This document shows positions 46,901 through 58,579 of a stretch of DNA of 64,000 nucleotides, piece after piece. Under the pieces are notes generated by a model. It made no database searches, was not told the DNA's origin, and saw only the letters and a list, made by a program, of their open reading frames with translations. Within the stretch, counting starts at the first letter, position 1. Each line of letters starts with the position of its first letter. The translations under genes and the position numbers were made by a program. The stretch comes from Datisca glomerata (Eukaryota > Streptophyta > Magnoliopsida > Cucurbitales > Datiscaceae). The stretch is taken from positions 2,672,647-2,736,646 of the forward strand of contig QANY01002375.1 of NCBI GenBank assembly GCA_003255025.1, read 5' to 3'.

Positions 46901-47285
46901 GAAACGGAGGAAATCAGAGAAGAAAATGAGACCCACGATGACGTGAACCAAGCACAGTGACAAGACCCACGACGAAAACCAGTGGGAGCCACGACAATGA
47001 GCTCATGAGAACCCACGGACGATTTCTCAGGCAAAGCTCTTCAAGAAAACTCTAACTCACTGTCTTAGAATAAAAAGAGATTGAGAGAAGAAGGGTTCTG
47101 TTGAAAAGGGAGTAACCAGTTTTAAGCCCGTCGCTTTTAATTTAATGTCATTTCTAATTTTAAGTCCTGCCTTCTATTTTCATTTTGACAGGGTTAATGT
47201 AAAATGTAGTGGTTTACTTTATTTCACAGGAGAAAACTATGAATCCTGTGCTTAAAAGCTATAGAATCCCACATTTGTTGTAGTG
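43962..47285. mobile_element. Non-autonomous CACTA element with AGT target duplication
   Basis: The left terminus CACTACAATAAATATGACATTC and reversed right terminus CACTACAACAAATGTGGGATTC match at 18 of 22 positions. AGT lies on both sides (43959-43961 and 47286-47288), the 3-bp duplication typical of CACTA elements. The interior (3.3 kb) has no transposase frame; short open frames look random. It sits inside the C-terminal third of a Mutator transposase pseudogene, which resumes at the same point on the other side. Confidence 0.9.
44451..44520. repeat. 26-bp tandem repeat inside the CACTA element
   Basis: About 2.5 copies of a 26-bp unit made of two 13-mers (TATCATCTAAAAG and TATCATCCATAAG). 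Confidence 0.85.
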
Positions 47286-48429
47286 AGTTGGTGCATAAAT
47301 CTTTCAAATTCCTCCAAAGTGTAATCCTTCACACAATTGTAAAACATAGCATCATATGAACCATGCTTAAAATGATAGTTCAAGTTTTTAACAAATAGTA
47401 CATACAATGTCCATGAAAAGCATTCGAAAAGATTCATAACTAACATCGAGGATACTTGTATGTCGATCATAAACGATTACCAGTTGGTCACGAGAACCAG
47501 TTTCTTCTTTCAACTTTAAAAGAAACAATTACCATGATCGTTCATTCTTAGAGTGAATGATATCAAATGTTATAAGAAGAATCTGCTTATTCTCATCAAG
47601 CATACGTGAGTTCAGTAGGGTGTCAACATATTTACCTTTTAAGAAACTACCATCGAATATACTATGATTGGTCGTCAGTCAAAATGAGCATAATAGCACC
47701 TGGGACATATAGTTAAAAAATTAGAAAGGGGTGAATATGTAATACTAGCATATAAATAATATAATTATGTTAATTAGATAGTAAATGTCTACTTATAGTC
47801 GGTCAATAAAAAATCTCACTAGATTATACATATTGGGATTCAACTTCTCTAAAACATAACAATATGATGGATAGTAGCATATGACTCTTCTGGGGTTCCA
47901 AGCAGCATGTCCATAGAACAATGCAAAGCATTTCATGCTTTGAAATAGCTTATGTTGACACCATGTTTCATCCGCATGTGCTCAACAATAATATTAGGAG
48001 TTGTTCTTTCACCGAATCTAATCCTGACTCTACTATTTATGTATTCACTAATCAAAGCAGATGTAGTTTGATGATGATCAAATTTAAATGAATCTAAACT
48101 CGAATGATCCTACTCGTACTTCTTAACAAACTAAAAATCACTTTTAACACATGCACCTCGTACATACCGATCACAACTATCATTCATACAATGAACATGT
48201 AGATATGATTTACTTGATCAAACTACAATAAATTGGAAACTAGAATTCACTGCTATAAAGTGCAGCGCTTTTTCTAGAATCCTTGGTGAAAAAATGACTT
48301 ATCAAAGATGTCAAAAGTTGTAGACATCTTCTCAACATCAATTTCAACCACAAAATACTCATCTTCTAGTTGATTAAAATAATCCCACTGACAACCATTT
48401 CATGCTAACAAATCAAACTCTTTCCCAAC

Positions 48430-49463
48430 ATCTCTATGAACAAAATCAACATCAATAGACTGTTCATAGACACAATTAGTGGAACTCACTCTTTTGTTAG
48501 AAATTCAGTATTTCTTTGTGTTCTCTATAACTCAACAATGGAGCAAATATTGATTGAGACTACACAAATAAAATATATGACAATTGTATTAAAATATTTT
48601 AGAAAATTACAAAATTCCGAAACTTTTAACTGAAAATAAGTTTTGATTCAAACGAAATCCAAAACAATAAAGTTTTACCGATTATTCTCTATACTAAATC
48701 ATTAAGAACCAAAAATATCTCATAAATTGCGATTTAAAAAAATTGCTCTCTCCTAACTGGTCTAAGTCGTATACAACATACCAAAACTTAAGTTTCTAGA
48801 AAAAACCTCTCTCAAATCTCCCAATAAAATTTCTCTCTCATAAGTTATACCTCAACAAATCTTTATCAAAACCTATTCTCTCTCCACACATCCTTTACCA
48901 AAAAATCTTAGTAATGTATAGTCACTAAAAAAGAGACTTAAATCTTACATATCTTTCCCTGAGAACCAATTCAGTTTAAAGCATTGAGAACCAGTTCCAA
49001 AAATGGGATTTACGTCCCATATGTTAACATGTAGTTTTAAATGCGTTGAAATATAAACTTGAAAAAAATAGAAAAAATAAACATGAAAAAAACTAATATA
49101 AATATAAAAAAAAATGAAACAATCATCTGAACTTGGGGTAAATACGTCTACTAACAAAATGATATAACTAAAAAAAGGTAAACCTGATAGAAGTCTAAAG
49201 AATTAAAAAGGTTGACAGAAATCTAATTGGGTGTGTGAAAGCTGTTATCTAATGTAATTTCTAAAAATACAAATATCCCTTGAACTTACAAAGTTGGCCT
49301 ATTTTAATCCCATGAATGAATAAATATGTTAAATTAGGCTAAAATACAATTATACCATTGTAGTTTGTATAATGGGCAAAATATACTGTTACATTTTTTT
49401 TTTCAATTTTTACACTCTTATAGTTTGAGAAACTATAAAACAAAGACCTTCTATTATATTAAA
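48430..49463. other. AT-rich DNA between Mutator remnant and LINE
   Basis: No coding similarity beyond the probable start of the Mutator transposase near 48420; open frames are short and low complexity. Confidence 0.4.
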
Positions 49464-49539
49464 GGGTGAAAACTAACTGAGAGCTTATCTCTCTAGGCGA
49501 TTTTCAGAAGTTTCTTTCATCCTCCCTCCTTGAGAGGGA

Positions 49540-49990
49540 GCCTATATGGCATGTAATATTGATGATCCAGGTGGAGAGAGTGGGGACAACTATGAGGAAG
49601 GTTATGATAGTGAGTTGGAAGGCAATGGTGATGGCCTTGAGTTTTTGTCACAACAGTGTGGTTTGAAAGGTAAATGACACTGGCTTGCATATTAATCGAG
49701 AACCCAATGATCATGGTACAATAGCAGTGCATAATGCTTTTGTTGCATTAGGATATGACATTGAGGATCCTGGGGGTTATGAGGTTTTGATAGAAGGAGA
49801 GGAAAATTTTGAAAATAAGGATGATGGGCTCAACTTAGGAATTGATGACCAGGAGGGTGAGGAGTTGCTCCTTTACCTGCTCAGGATCAAACTCCCTCAA
49901 AACATGCTAGAAAGAATGGTAGAAAAGCCAAATTGAAGAGCAGCACCAAGGCTAAATGTAGGAAAAGCTCCAGGGTCAATGCCACCCCTG
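49540..49990 (+). pseudogene. LINE ORF1-like N-terminal remnant and basic linker
   Basis: The frame from 49547 starts MACNIDDPGGESGDNYEEGY and is acidic, then is broken. The frame 49685-49936 continues acidic. From about 49905 a Lys/Ser-rich linker (KNGRKAKLKSSTKAK) leads into the endonuclease. No zinc knuckle was seen, so the ORF1 assignment is weak. Confidence 0.45.
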
Positions 49991-50003
49991 CAAAAACCCC
50001 AAT

Positions 50004-50810
50004 GATCAAAATGATAGCTTGGAATATCAGAGGACTTAACAATCCTCTTGAGCAGTATGAGGTTAGAAAGTTTCTCTTTGATAACCATATTAGTTTTTGT
50101 GCTATTCTAGAAACTAGAGTTAAGGAAAGGAAGTTCGCTTCTATTAGTAGGAGTATTTTTGGAGGTTGGACCTATGATGCAAATGATGCTTGTGCCAACA
50201 ATAGGAGGATTTGGATTGCTTGGGATCCTGTTGTTCAACTGTTAACATTGTCAGTCAAACTGATCAAACATGAATTGTTTCATTACTATTGTGAGTAGCC
50301 AAGAGAAGTTTTTTGCTTCCATTATCTATGCCTCTAATTCTGTTATTAATAGAAAAGAGTCATGGAATCATATCATTAATCAGACCCCCAATATTGTGGA
50401 TCAACCTTGGGTTCTCTTTGAGGACTTTAATGTGGTTAAGCATCCTTATGAATATGTTGGTGGGTCTAAGGTTTGGGATGATGGATCTACTGAATTTGTT
50501 GCTTACCTGAACTACATTGAGGTTGAAGACTTGTGCTTTGGTGGCTTTAAATTTACATGAACTAATAAACAGGGATGGTACTAGCACTATCATGAAAATG
50601 ATTGATAAGGTGCTTGTAAATGAGCACCGGTTTTCCCAATTCCAAAATTCCAATGCAGTGTTTCTTCATCCTAGCATATCAGATCATTCCACTACTGTCT
50701 TGCATATCAAAATTTCCACATGTAGTCCTCTTATTAGCTTTAAGTCCCTTTTATGTTTGGGCTTACATATAGGAGTTTTGTTTATGTCTCTCAGGCCTGG
50801 AATATCTTAA
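50004..50810 (+). pseudogene. LINE endonuclease domain
   Basis: The frame 49933-50298 contains IKMIAWNIRGLNNPLEQYEV, ILETRVKERKF and RRIWIAWDP; the frame 50270-50560 contains IIYASN and WVLFEDFNVVKHP; the frame 50517-50810 contains the terminal HPSISDHSTTVLHI block with the catalytic SDH. Gly in the conserved GDFN block is Glu (EDFN). Two frameshifts separate the parts. Confidence 0.85.
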
Positions 50811-51189
50811 AGTATGAGTCTCATTTGCAATGCCTCTTTAGGAAGCTTAAGGCAACCAAAACTGCTCTCAAGAACCTCAACAAAACTCATTCTCTGGTGT
50901 TACTGCCCGGACCTTGAAGTTAAGTTAGAAACTGCTTAGAATTAACCTTCTTGTAGGCCTCATGACCTTATATTTCAGTCCAATGAGCATCTAACTTTTC
51001 AGAAATTCATTTCTTTGAGGCATGCTGAGGAGAGCTTTCTTAGACAGAAAGCTGAAGCTCAATGGATTAACGTATGTGATAACACTACCTACTTTCACAA
51101 GCTGGTTAAGAGGAATAATGTCAAAGCCAAACTTGTCTAACTCACTGATGATTAGGGTAACACTATAAACAGAAGATAAGACATTAAAG

Positions 51190-52160
51190 ACCTAATTGTC
51201 CATACTATACTTCCTTCCTAGGTACTGAGAATGAGGAGCTTCCCATTGATTGTAATATTTTGCAAGTGCTTTATTTAAGGAAAGTGTCTTCTGTGCAAGC
51301 CAACAACCTCACCAAAGCTGTTACTTCCAGTGAAATCCAAGAGGTTGTCTTCTCCTATAATGATTCCAAGGCCCCAGGCCCTGATGCTTTCACTACAGGA
51401 TTCTTTAAGAAAGCTTGGATGTTGTTGGTAGTGATGTCACCATGGTTATTCTGCACTTCTATCATACTGGAGTGATGTTGCTTGATTAAATCACACATCT
51501 ATTTCCCTGATTCCTGAGTCAACTCTACCCCAAAGTGTCCATGATTTCAAACTTACATCTTGTTGTAACTTGATCTATAGGTGTATCTCCAAGCTTCTTG
51601 CTAATAGGTTGAAAGATGTCTTTCCGACCCTGGTAAGTGACAACCAGAATGCTTTTGTGCGAGGTAGGAGGATTACTAATAACATATTTTTTTTATCTCA
51701 AAAGATGGTTAGGAATTATCACAGGTCTTCTCACGTGGCTAAGTGTGCTATTAAGGTGGATCTCATGAAAGCTTATGATAGTATAAGTTGGGCCTTTATT
51801 GAGAAAAGTATGAACGTCACTGGTTTCCCTACTATTTTCATCAATTGGATTATGGCTTGCATTATATCTACCTCCTTTTCAATACACATAAATGAAGAGC
51901 TTTATGTTTACTTTAGGGGTGCTAAAGGCCTAAGGTAGGGGGTTCCCATCTCCCCTTATCTATTTGTTATTGTGATGGAGGCCCTCGCTGGTCTTTTACA
52001 ACATGCATTCACTTCGTCTGCTTTCAAATTTAATTGGAGGTGCAAGGAGCTGGTTATAGTCAATCTTTATTTTGCTAATTACCTCCTCATTTTCTCTAGG
52101 GTGACCAAAGTTTTGTTAGCTTAATCAGAGATAGCCTTGATGTTTTCTTTATACCTACTA
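51190..52160 (+). pseudogene. LINE reverse transcriptase domain
   Basis: The frame 51260-51475 has SYNDSKAPGPDAFTTGFFKKAW; the frame 51570-51938 has LANRLKDVFPTLVSDNQNAF, AFVRGRRITNNI and AIKVDLMKAYDSISWAFIE (first catalytic Asp present) to YFRGAKGLR, then a stop. The region to 52110 has GVPISPYLFVIVMEALAGLL and a catalytic loop reading YFANYL, with both aspartates of the RT pair lost. Inactive. Confidence 0.85.
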
Positions 52161-52722
52161 GGCTCAAAGTAAATCAGTTGAAAATCCAGATCTTTTTATT
52201 TCTAGAGTTCCCAAACAAGCCAAGCTTATTTGTATTGATACTTTGGGTTTTCAGAGTGACATCCTTCCTATTAGATACCTTGTCATGCCTCTGATTTTCA
52301 CTAAGCTGTGAAGAAATGATTGTGCTCTTTTGGTTGAACAAGATTACTGTCAGAATCAAGAGCTGGGAGGCTAAGCATTTGTTATTTGTTGGCAGACTCC
52401 AGCCTATCCAGCCTGTTATCATGGCTATCCAAAATTCAGGGTTTTTTTATCCTCTCTAAGAGGATCCTGCATGACATAGAGAACATTATGAGAAATTACG
52501 TTTGGTCTAGTAATTCTACTAGACATGCTAGCTCTAAAGTTAAATAGGATGAGGTTTGTTCTCCCAAGGAATATGATGAGCTTGGGTTGAAAAATATTGT
52601 TAGCTGGAATTGTGATGTTAATTCTATTCCTACATGTTCTATTTGAAGCAAATGGTGCTATAAGCACTTGATCAATGATGGTACTATCTTCACTATCAAA
52701 ACTCCTAATGAATGCTCCTGGA

Positions 52723-52972
52723 TTTGGATGAGACTGTTGAAAGCCAAAGATTGGTTTACTGCCCTCTGCCATGCTAGAATTGATGATGGAACTACTATTT
52801 CTCTTTGAGGTGACTCTTGGCATTAGTTGGGTGTGCTTTACAACAGGTTTGGATGAGACTGTTGAAAGCCAAAGATTGGTTTACTACCCTCTGCCATGCT
52901 AGAATTGATGATGGAACTACTATTTCTCTCTGAGGTGACTCTTGGCATTAGTTGGGTGTGCTTTACAACAGG
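52723..52972. repeat. 125-bp tandem duplication inside LINE
   Basis: The segment 52723-52847 is repeated almost exactly at 52848-52972 (TTTGGATGAGACTGTTGAAAG at both starts). It lies between RT and zf-RVT. Only a few base differences (for example TGCCC/TACCC), so the duplication is younger than the stops around it. Confidence 0.95.
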
Positions 52973-53431
52973 TTTGGCAGAGTTGTCATTATTGATACAA
53001 GTTGGAGCCTTAGAACCAAAGTCAGTAGGGTGATCAGCAATGGTCCGTGGTCTTGGCCAATCACTTATACCTCTTGTCTTAGAGAGATTAAGATTGTCTC
53101 CATGTCCATGGATCCTCCTGCCTTGGGCCTTGATGGGTGGTTGTGGAAGGCTGCTTCTGATGGGGTCTTTTCTATTGACTTAATTAATTGGTCCTTAAAG
53201 CTGCTTGATAGTATGGTTATTTGGGGATCCCTTACTTGGTATAGCTGTAATGTTCTTAAGCACAACTTCATTACTTGGCCGAGCTGCAGGAATAAGCTGA
53301 CCACTAAGGACAAACTAGCTGATTGTGGCATTTCTGTTAATTTTGACTATGTTATATGTATTAGTAGTTTGGAGAGTAGGGATCATCTTTTTTTTTTATT
53401 GTTCTTTTGGTCAAACTATTTGGACAGCTAG
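52952..53431 (+). pseudogene. LINE post-RT region and zf-RVT domain
   Basis: A 159-codon frame with DTSWSLRTKVSRVISNGPW, then WPSCRNKLTTKDKLADCGIS and ESRDHLFFLLFF, the zf-RVT layout. One cysteine pair is degraded (YVICISSL) and the frame ends at a homopolymer T frameshift near 53396. Confidence 0.75.
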
Positions 53432-53849
53432 AACTCAATTATGTGATCTCTAATGCTACTGTGTTAGCTGGGACCACAAAATTGTGTGGCTTGCCCAGAT
53501 TACTAGGAGAAAAGTCCTTAGGTCCTTAATCCTTAAGGATGTTTTTAATTCTTTTGTGTATAACTTATGGATGAAGAGAAACAATAGAATATTTTAGGGT
53601 AAAACTAGGGACATGAATACCTTGACTAGGATTATAGTCAACACTATTAGGGATATACTTTGGTCTCAAAGGTCTATTCCTTGGACTCATGTTAACACTA
53701 TTCTTGTGTAGAAATGAGGCTTACATTTTCATATTTTAGAGAAGTCTCCTTCAATTTTTGTTACCTTGACTAGGATATGCTCATTTACTTTTGTAGTCCT
53801 GATTGTTTATAATATATTTTTGCTTTATAAAAGAGGGTGAAAACTAATT

Positions 53850-54855
53850 AGAATTCTCATTTTAAAACAAATCTGCGGAAATTTCTTCCGCTGTTTGCAG
53901 CAAGAAACAGCACAACAGTCGATTTTTTCGTTTTTTTCTTGTTGGGCATTTTACCATCGACACTGGCAATTAGAAGCAGCATCTCTCGGTAGAACTTGGA
54001 AATTCAGACCCATTAGAAGAAGCTTAATATGCATGCTTTGAAATCCATTAAGGTCATTAAATTCACTGATTGTTTTTTGTTTTATTATTAAATTTCATAA
54101 AAATTGTCAAGGGAATGTTGTGCTCGAGTAAATTTGTACCAGTGTGATTTACTCAAAATTTTATTGGCTCAAACAGAGCCCACGTGGAGATATTATTGGC
54201 AGTGTTCATGTTGCTCATCAGCCATCTTATGGTCATTCTCTTTTAAAAAACCACAATTTAGGTATATCCTTGTCTTTAGTATTTTTCATTTTTGACTTTT
54301 CAAATGCGTATCGATGATTATTATGGAGTCTAATTTTATTTAAGATGACACCGGCTTTTCATCTAATTTTGTGGGAGTCTAAAAAACATTATATATTAAG
54401 ATCAAGCTCTGTTCAAAGCTAGGGAAAGAAGAAAATCAGAAGTATCTCAAAACCAATTGTAAATGGAAAAATCTATGACTATAGATCAGTTACCGTGAAT
54501 CATATTTACCAAATAATGAAAAATAATGAACAATAAAAAGTGAGCGGAAGACATCATAGTTTACCTAAAAAATCCTCAATGGAAAAAAAATAACTGGGAA
54601 AGCTTTTAATAGTATTCTCGCTGTGAAGAGGAATTTACAAGGCTAATACTAGTTAGTATGTTTTTATGTATGCCGATTACAATTGCTGGCCCTTTTTTCA
54701 TAGGCTCGGTTCCATCAATAAGATAGTTCTTGTGCACCTATTATGGAGCATAAAATGGGGAAGTAAATGTTGACTAAAGAGATGCCTAATTGAAAGAGTT
54801 CTTTTACTTAGTCTTCAACTAATCACCATCCGCTGGCCGCTTGATGACATCAGTA
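53850..54855. other. Intergenic DNA between LINE and minisatellites
   Basis: No recognisable coding region, terminal repeat or tandem structure. Confidence 0.35.
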
Positions 54856-54859
54856 GCGG

Positions 54860-55340
54860 AGTAAATATGTGTTCTTTCTGAATAAATATATTTCCGTTTT
54901 GAGTAAATATATTTCTGCTCTGGGTACATGGGTTCGTTCTGAGTAAATATATTTTTGTTTTGTTCCATTCTAGGTGAATATGTTTCCATTTTGAGTAATA
55001 TATCCTATTCTGAGTAAATAATTTCCATTTTCGGTCAATATATTTCCTTTATGGTAATATATTCATTATGCCACAATGAACACGTCCATTTATGATATAA
55101 AAATATTTGTATACTGTGTAAACATGTTTGTTTACAATATAAACATGCTTACAATGTAAACATGTCGGCTTACTTTGTAAATATGTTTGCTTACTTTGTA
55201 AATATGTTTGCTTACTTTGCAAACATGTCTGTTTACTATGTAAACATATGCGTTTACTGTGTAAGAATGTATATTATAAACCTACCATTTTACTATATAA
55301 ACATATTCGTTTAGTGTGTAAACATATCTGTTGCCAACTC
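54860..55340. repeat. Degenerate minisatellite, about 21-bp period
   Basis: The best preserved units are at 55168, 55189 and 55210 (GCTTACTTTGTAAATATGTTT, exact 21-bp spacing). Flanking DNA shows decayed relatives (TAAACATGTTTGTTTAC, TTGAGTAAATATATTTC). Confidence 0.8.
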
Positions 55341-55679
55341 TCAATATAATTCATTGCCAACGTTCATTCTTAGTGCATGGCCTCCCTTTGACGCTTTATG
55401 GAGTTAACTTTTTTATCCATGAAGCATATTTTGTTCCTTTATAGTTGCCCATGTGCTTTTTGTTTCCTTTATGTTACAGCATTGGAAACGTGAAAGCGCA
55501 TTTTTTATGCTTTGCCTTCATTACTGGGTTGGCTTACTCAGAAGCTTTTTCCGTTTTGGAATCGGTACATGTTTCCATCTTAATTTTGCTCCCATTTATG
55601 AATAACATGTTCTCATTGTATTAATTTGTTGTAACTTACCCCGTTTCCATTGAGAATCAGAGCCCATAGTAGAACTTTC

Positions 55680-56000
55680 CTCCTTAACTTTATGTTCATT
55701 GTAGAACTTGTCTCATTTTACTATGTACTTAGACTCATTATAGAGTTTATCCCATTTTCTCTAGATTTGGGCTCATTGTAGTGTTTACCCCATTTACTTT
55801 AACAGGCTCATTGTAGAATTTATCCCATATACTTTAACAGGCTTATTGTAGAATTTATCCCATTTACTTTAGAGAACACATGCACATTGTAGGACATTTA
55901 ATTCCTAAGGACTTAAGTTCATTGTAGAACAAAGTGGCCCCAATTACTTTAGAGAACACATGCACATTGTATGACATTCAGTTCCCAAACACATAGGCTC
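55680..56000. repeat. Degenerate minisatellite, about 35-bp period
   Basis: Repeats of AACAGGCTCATTGTAGAATTTATCCCATTTACTTT (35 bp between 55801 and 55836), with more diverged copies on both sides (CTCATTGTAG.. TTACTTTAGAGAACACATGCACATTGTA). Confidence 0.8.
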
Positions 56001-56214
56001 ATTATACAACTAATGAGCCTCGTTTCCTTCTATTTCATGTTGAGTTCATTTCATTTTCATCTTTTCTTTTTTCTCATTCTCATTGGTTACGATATGTGAA
56101 AAGAATAACATAAAAGAACACCATATATGATAATAAAGAATTTAACGAAATGTGCAGTGAATTAGTATACTGTTTAACAATATCGTCATTTTGAAAAGAA
56201 AATTTAAAGTTGCC

Positions 56215-58445
56215 ACCAATCATTTTAGAGCGTGATTGGTCACCTAATTTTAAAACAAAAATTTTGATCTACAAAAACTCAAAGTTGGTTTGGGAGTCAT
56301 TTGTGTGTAGGGAAGGTTTTAGCACCACAAAATGTCAATTGTGTGTTGAGAATGTATTAGCATCTCACAAAACCCCTTATTAAAATGATTACTAAATTCA
56401 ATCAACTGCTATCCAAATTATATTAGAAAAATGAATAAATAAACAAGTGAAAGAATTTTATTTTTGAAATGTCGCATTAGGTATGTCTTATGTCACAAAA
56501 ATAAAACAAGATAAGTGAACCTTAATGGATGGTTCAAGGACCATTGAAAGTATTTCTTTTTTATTTTTATGATTTTTATTTTTGAAAATCAAAGTATTAT
56601 TGAAGTTGTTCTCGGTATCTCAAAAAATAACTCCTCACCTCAGTGGTTTAAGAAATTTGGTATCTCAAAAATCTCAAAGTCCGTCATTGAAATTTTTAAG
56701 TGAAAAACTAAATAATGAAATTAACAAAATTTTAATCTAATCGTCAAGGTTTTAATCCATATATATATAAACTCTAATGATAAGAGAATGAGACACACAT
56801 TATAAGCATGACAAAATGACAATGATACATAAAAATAAATAAGAAATAAGAAGAACAACAACGGAAGAAAGAGTAAAAAAAGAAAAGTTAAAAAAGATAA
56901 AAAAATGTATGACAAATTTAAAGAAAATGTGTAAAGTGGAAAAAGTATATATAGAACATATAAAAGAAGAGGAATGAAAAAAAGTGAAATGAAACAAACA
57001 TGAATGAGGGTGGGGGACAAGCTAGGCTATATAGCCGCAACATTATAACAGAGGGTTGATCCTCTGACCACCCTCTGAGGTTGTTCCTATCCCTTCTTTT
57101 TTTTTTTTAAATTTTTGTGTGTGTTTTTTATAATATAATATAATTATGGTATTATAAATAAATTAATATTAAATACTTTATGTGTAAATAAATTTAAACT
57201 ATGTAAATGTTTAATTTTTATAAAATAATGTATATAATTGGTATACGTATATTCTTTACTTTTTACCAAATAGTCTACAAATTATCATTTATTTTTAATT
57301 ATTACTATTTAAATAGCAAAGAAAAGTTACAGACAGTAACTAGTAACTAGTTCAACCGAGTATCATATAAAAAATAACAATAAAAATCTCAAAATAAAAT
57401 ATCTTTTTTTGGGATATAAATAGACCCTTTTAATTTTGACTACATAGTCTACTAGTTACCATTATTTTCTTTTTCTTCAATCATTGCTAATCAAATAGTA
57501 AAAGAAGAATCATGGACGGTAATTAGTTCAACCGAGTGTCACTAAAATAATGATAAGATCTAAAAAAAATTAACTAGTAAGAATATTAAAAAAAATTCAA
57601 AGCTTTAATATTTGCATCATCTTTATCCATATAGATGTTTAACTCTGGACATGATATTTTATACATTTTTTATGTGTAAGAAATTATCATAGGGGATTTA
57701 TTGCATGAAATGTACACTTTCAACCCATTAAAGGGTTGATTCACATTGAGTTGATTTGCATACCCTCAAATAATTTTATTTCCATCCTCATTGATTAAGT
57801 TGATGACAAGTATATCTCATTATCAAATTTATAAGTTTTTAAAGGAAAAAAATCATTAATGCAAAGAAATAAAACTCAAGATTAAGAGTAAAAAATGAAG
57901 AAGAAATGAACAAATACTTCTACTTTTACTTATGGAAAGAACAAATAATATACCCTACATGAATATAAATGAGAAAAGATGAAGAGCAATAAACAATATT
58001 TTTTTAGCTAAGGTATAAGAATTTAAACTACCTTAAGAAAAAGAATGAAATAAGATGAATGATAATAGATCATATTCTCCCTCTCCTTTCTCCCTCTCTC
58101 TTCTTTTTAAGAAAATCTCTTATATTTCTCACTTTCTCTCTCTAAAAGACCACTTCTCTCTCTCTCTCCAAAAGACCCCCTCTCTTTCTCTCTCCAAAAG
58201 ATCTTCCTTCAAGTAAAGACCCTTTCATATTTATAGGCAAGGTTAGGTCTTCCCTTTTTTTGCTTTGAGTCCTTATGCTCCCTTTTTTATTTTTTAGTTT
58301 TTGGACTCTTTTTCTTATTTCTTAGTCCTTGGGCTATTTTTCTATTTTAGACATTGAGTTTTTTATAGTCTTAGACCAGTATATGGGTCAATAAACAAAG
58401 TGTGTATATTCAAAGTATTAGATCAGATAAAATACGGTATCTACA
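56215..58445 (-). repeat. Probable LTR of a Tat/Ogre-like Ty3/gypsy element
   Basis: On the minus strand the LTR begins TGTAGATACCG (58445), right after a purine-rich AAATGAGGAGT tract, and contains a TATAAATA box near 58236-58229 preceded by a CT-rich region. Below 56220 the minus strand reads TTGGTGGCAACTTT, which resembles the primer site used by Ogre-type elements. Boundaries on the low side are uncertain. Confidence 0.5.
58229..58236 (-). promoter_or_regulatory. TATA box in the gypsy LTR
   Basis: TATAAATA on the minus strand, about 200 bases inside the LTR start. Just downstream on the minus strand (58200-58080) is a GA/CT-rich stretch. A normal place for an LTR promoter. Confidence 0.5.
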
Positions 58446-58579
58446 ACTCCTCATTTGTTCACGTTTTTAAACTTAGAAGGTGTACAAATGTGTAGATAAG
58501 TATTTTGATCGGTACGAAAAAAGATTATATGGATAAGGGGAATAGAAACCTCGACTGATTCGGGTTCTATGAAATGATA

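Larger units (their letters stand above)
43590..48420 (-). pseudogene. MuDR-type Mutator transposase, split by a CACTA insertion
   Basis: Minus strand, in order: N-terminal plug domain (about 48300-48090, YLHVHCMNDSCD then RGACV), a middle block (about 48090-47870, TTSALISEYINSR, WNALHCSMDMLLGTPEE), catalytic core with FDGSFLKGKYVD (about 47655) and VYDRHTSIL (about 47470), and helical HFKHGSYDAMFYN, EEFERFMHQLT to 47252. The protein resumes beyond the insertion at 43955 with WPLESEYKTICYGKWAHAYF and ends near 43640. The DDE-fold first and second Asp are still readable, but several stops and frameshifts are present. Confidence 0.8.
49464..53847 (+). mobile_element. LINE (L1-type) retrotransposon with target duplication
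   Basis: GGGTGAAAACTAA occurs at 49464-49476 and 53835-53847, with similarity extending a few bases further, consistent with a LINE target-site duplication flanking 49477-53834. Inside, in order: an acidic ORF1-like start, basic linker, endonuclease, RT and zf-RVT, all plus strand. No long poly(A) is left at the 3' end (TTTGCTTTATAAAAGA). Less decayed than the LINE at 1-3037. Confidence 0.85.

Noticed and set aside
44020..47250. Transposase or captured gene inside the clean CACTA element.
   Set aside because: No open frame there has recognisable blocks; short frames such as 45138-45326 and 46816-47034 look random.
56721..57020. 99-codon highly hydrophobic frame that looks like membrane segments.
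   Set aside because: A product of AAAG/AAAAT-rich DNA read on the other strand; lies within a probable LTR.
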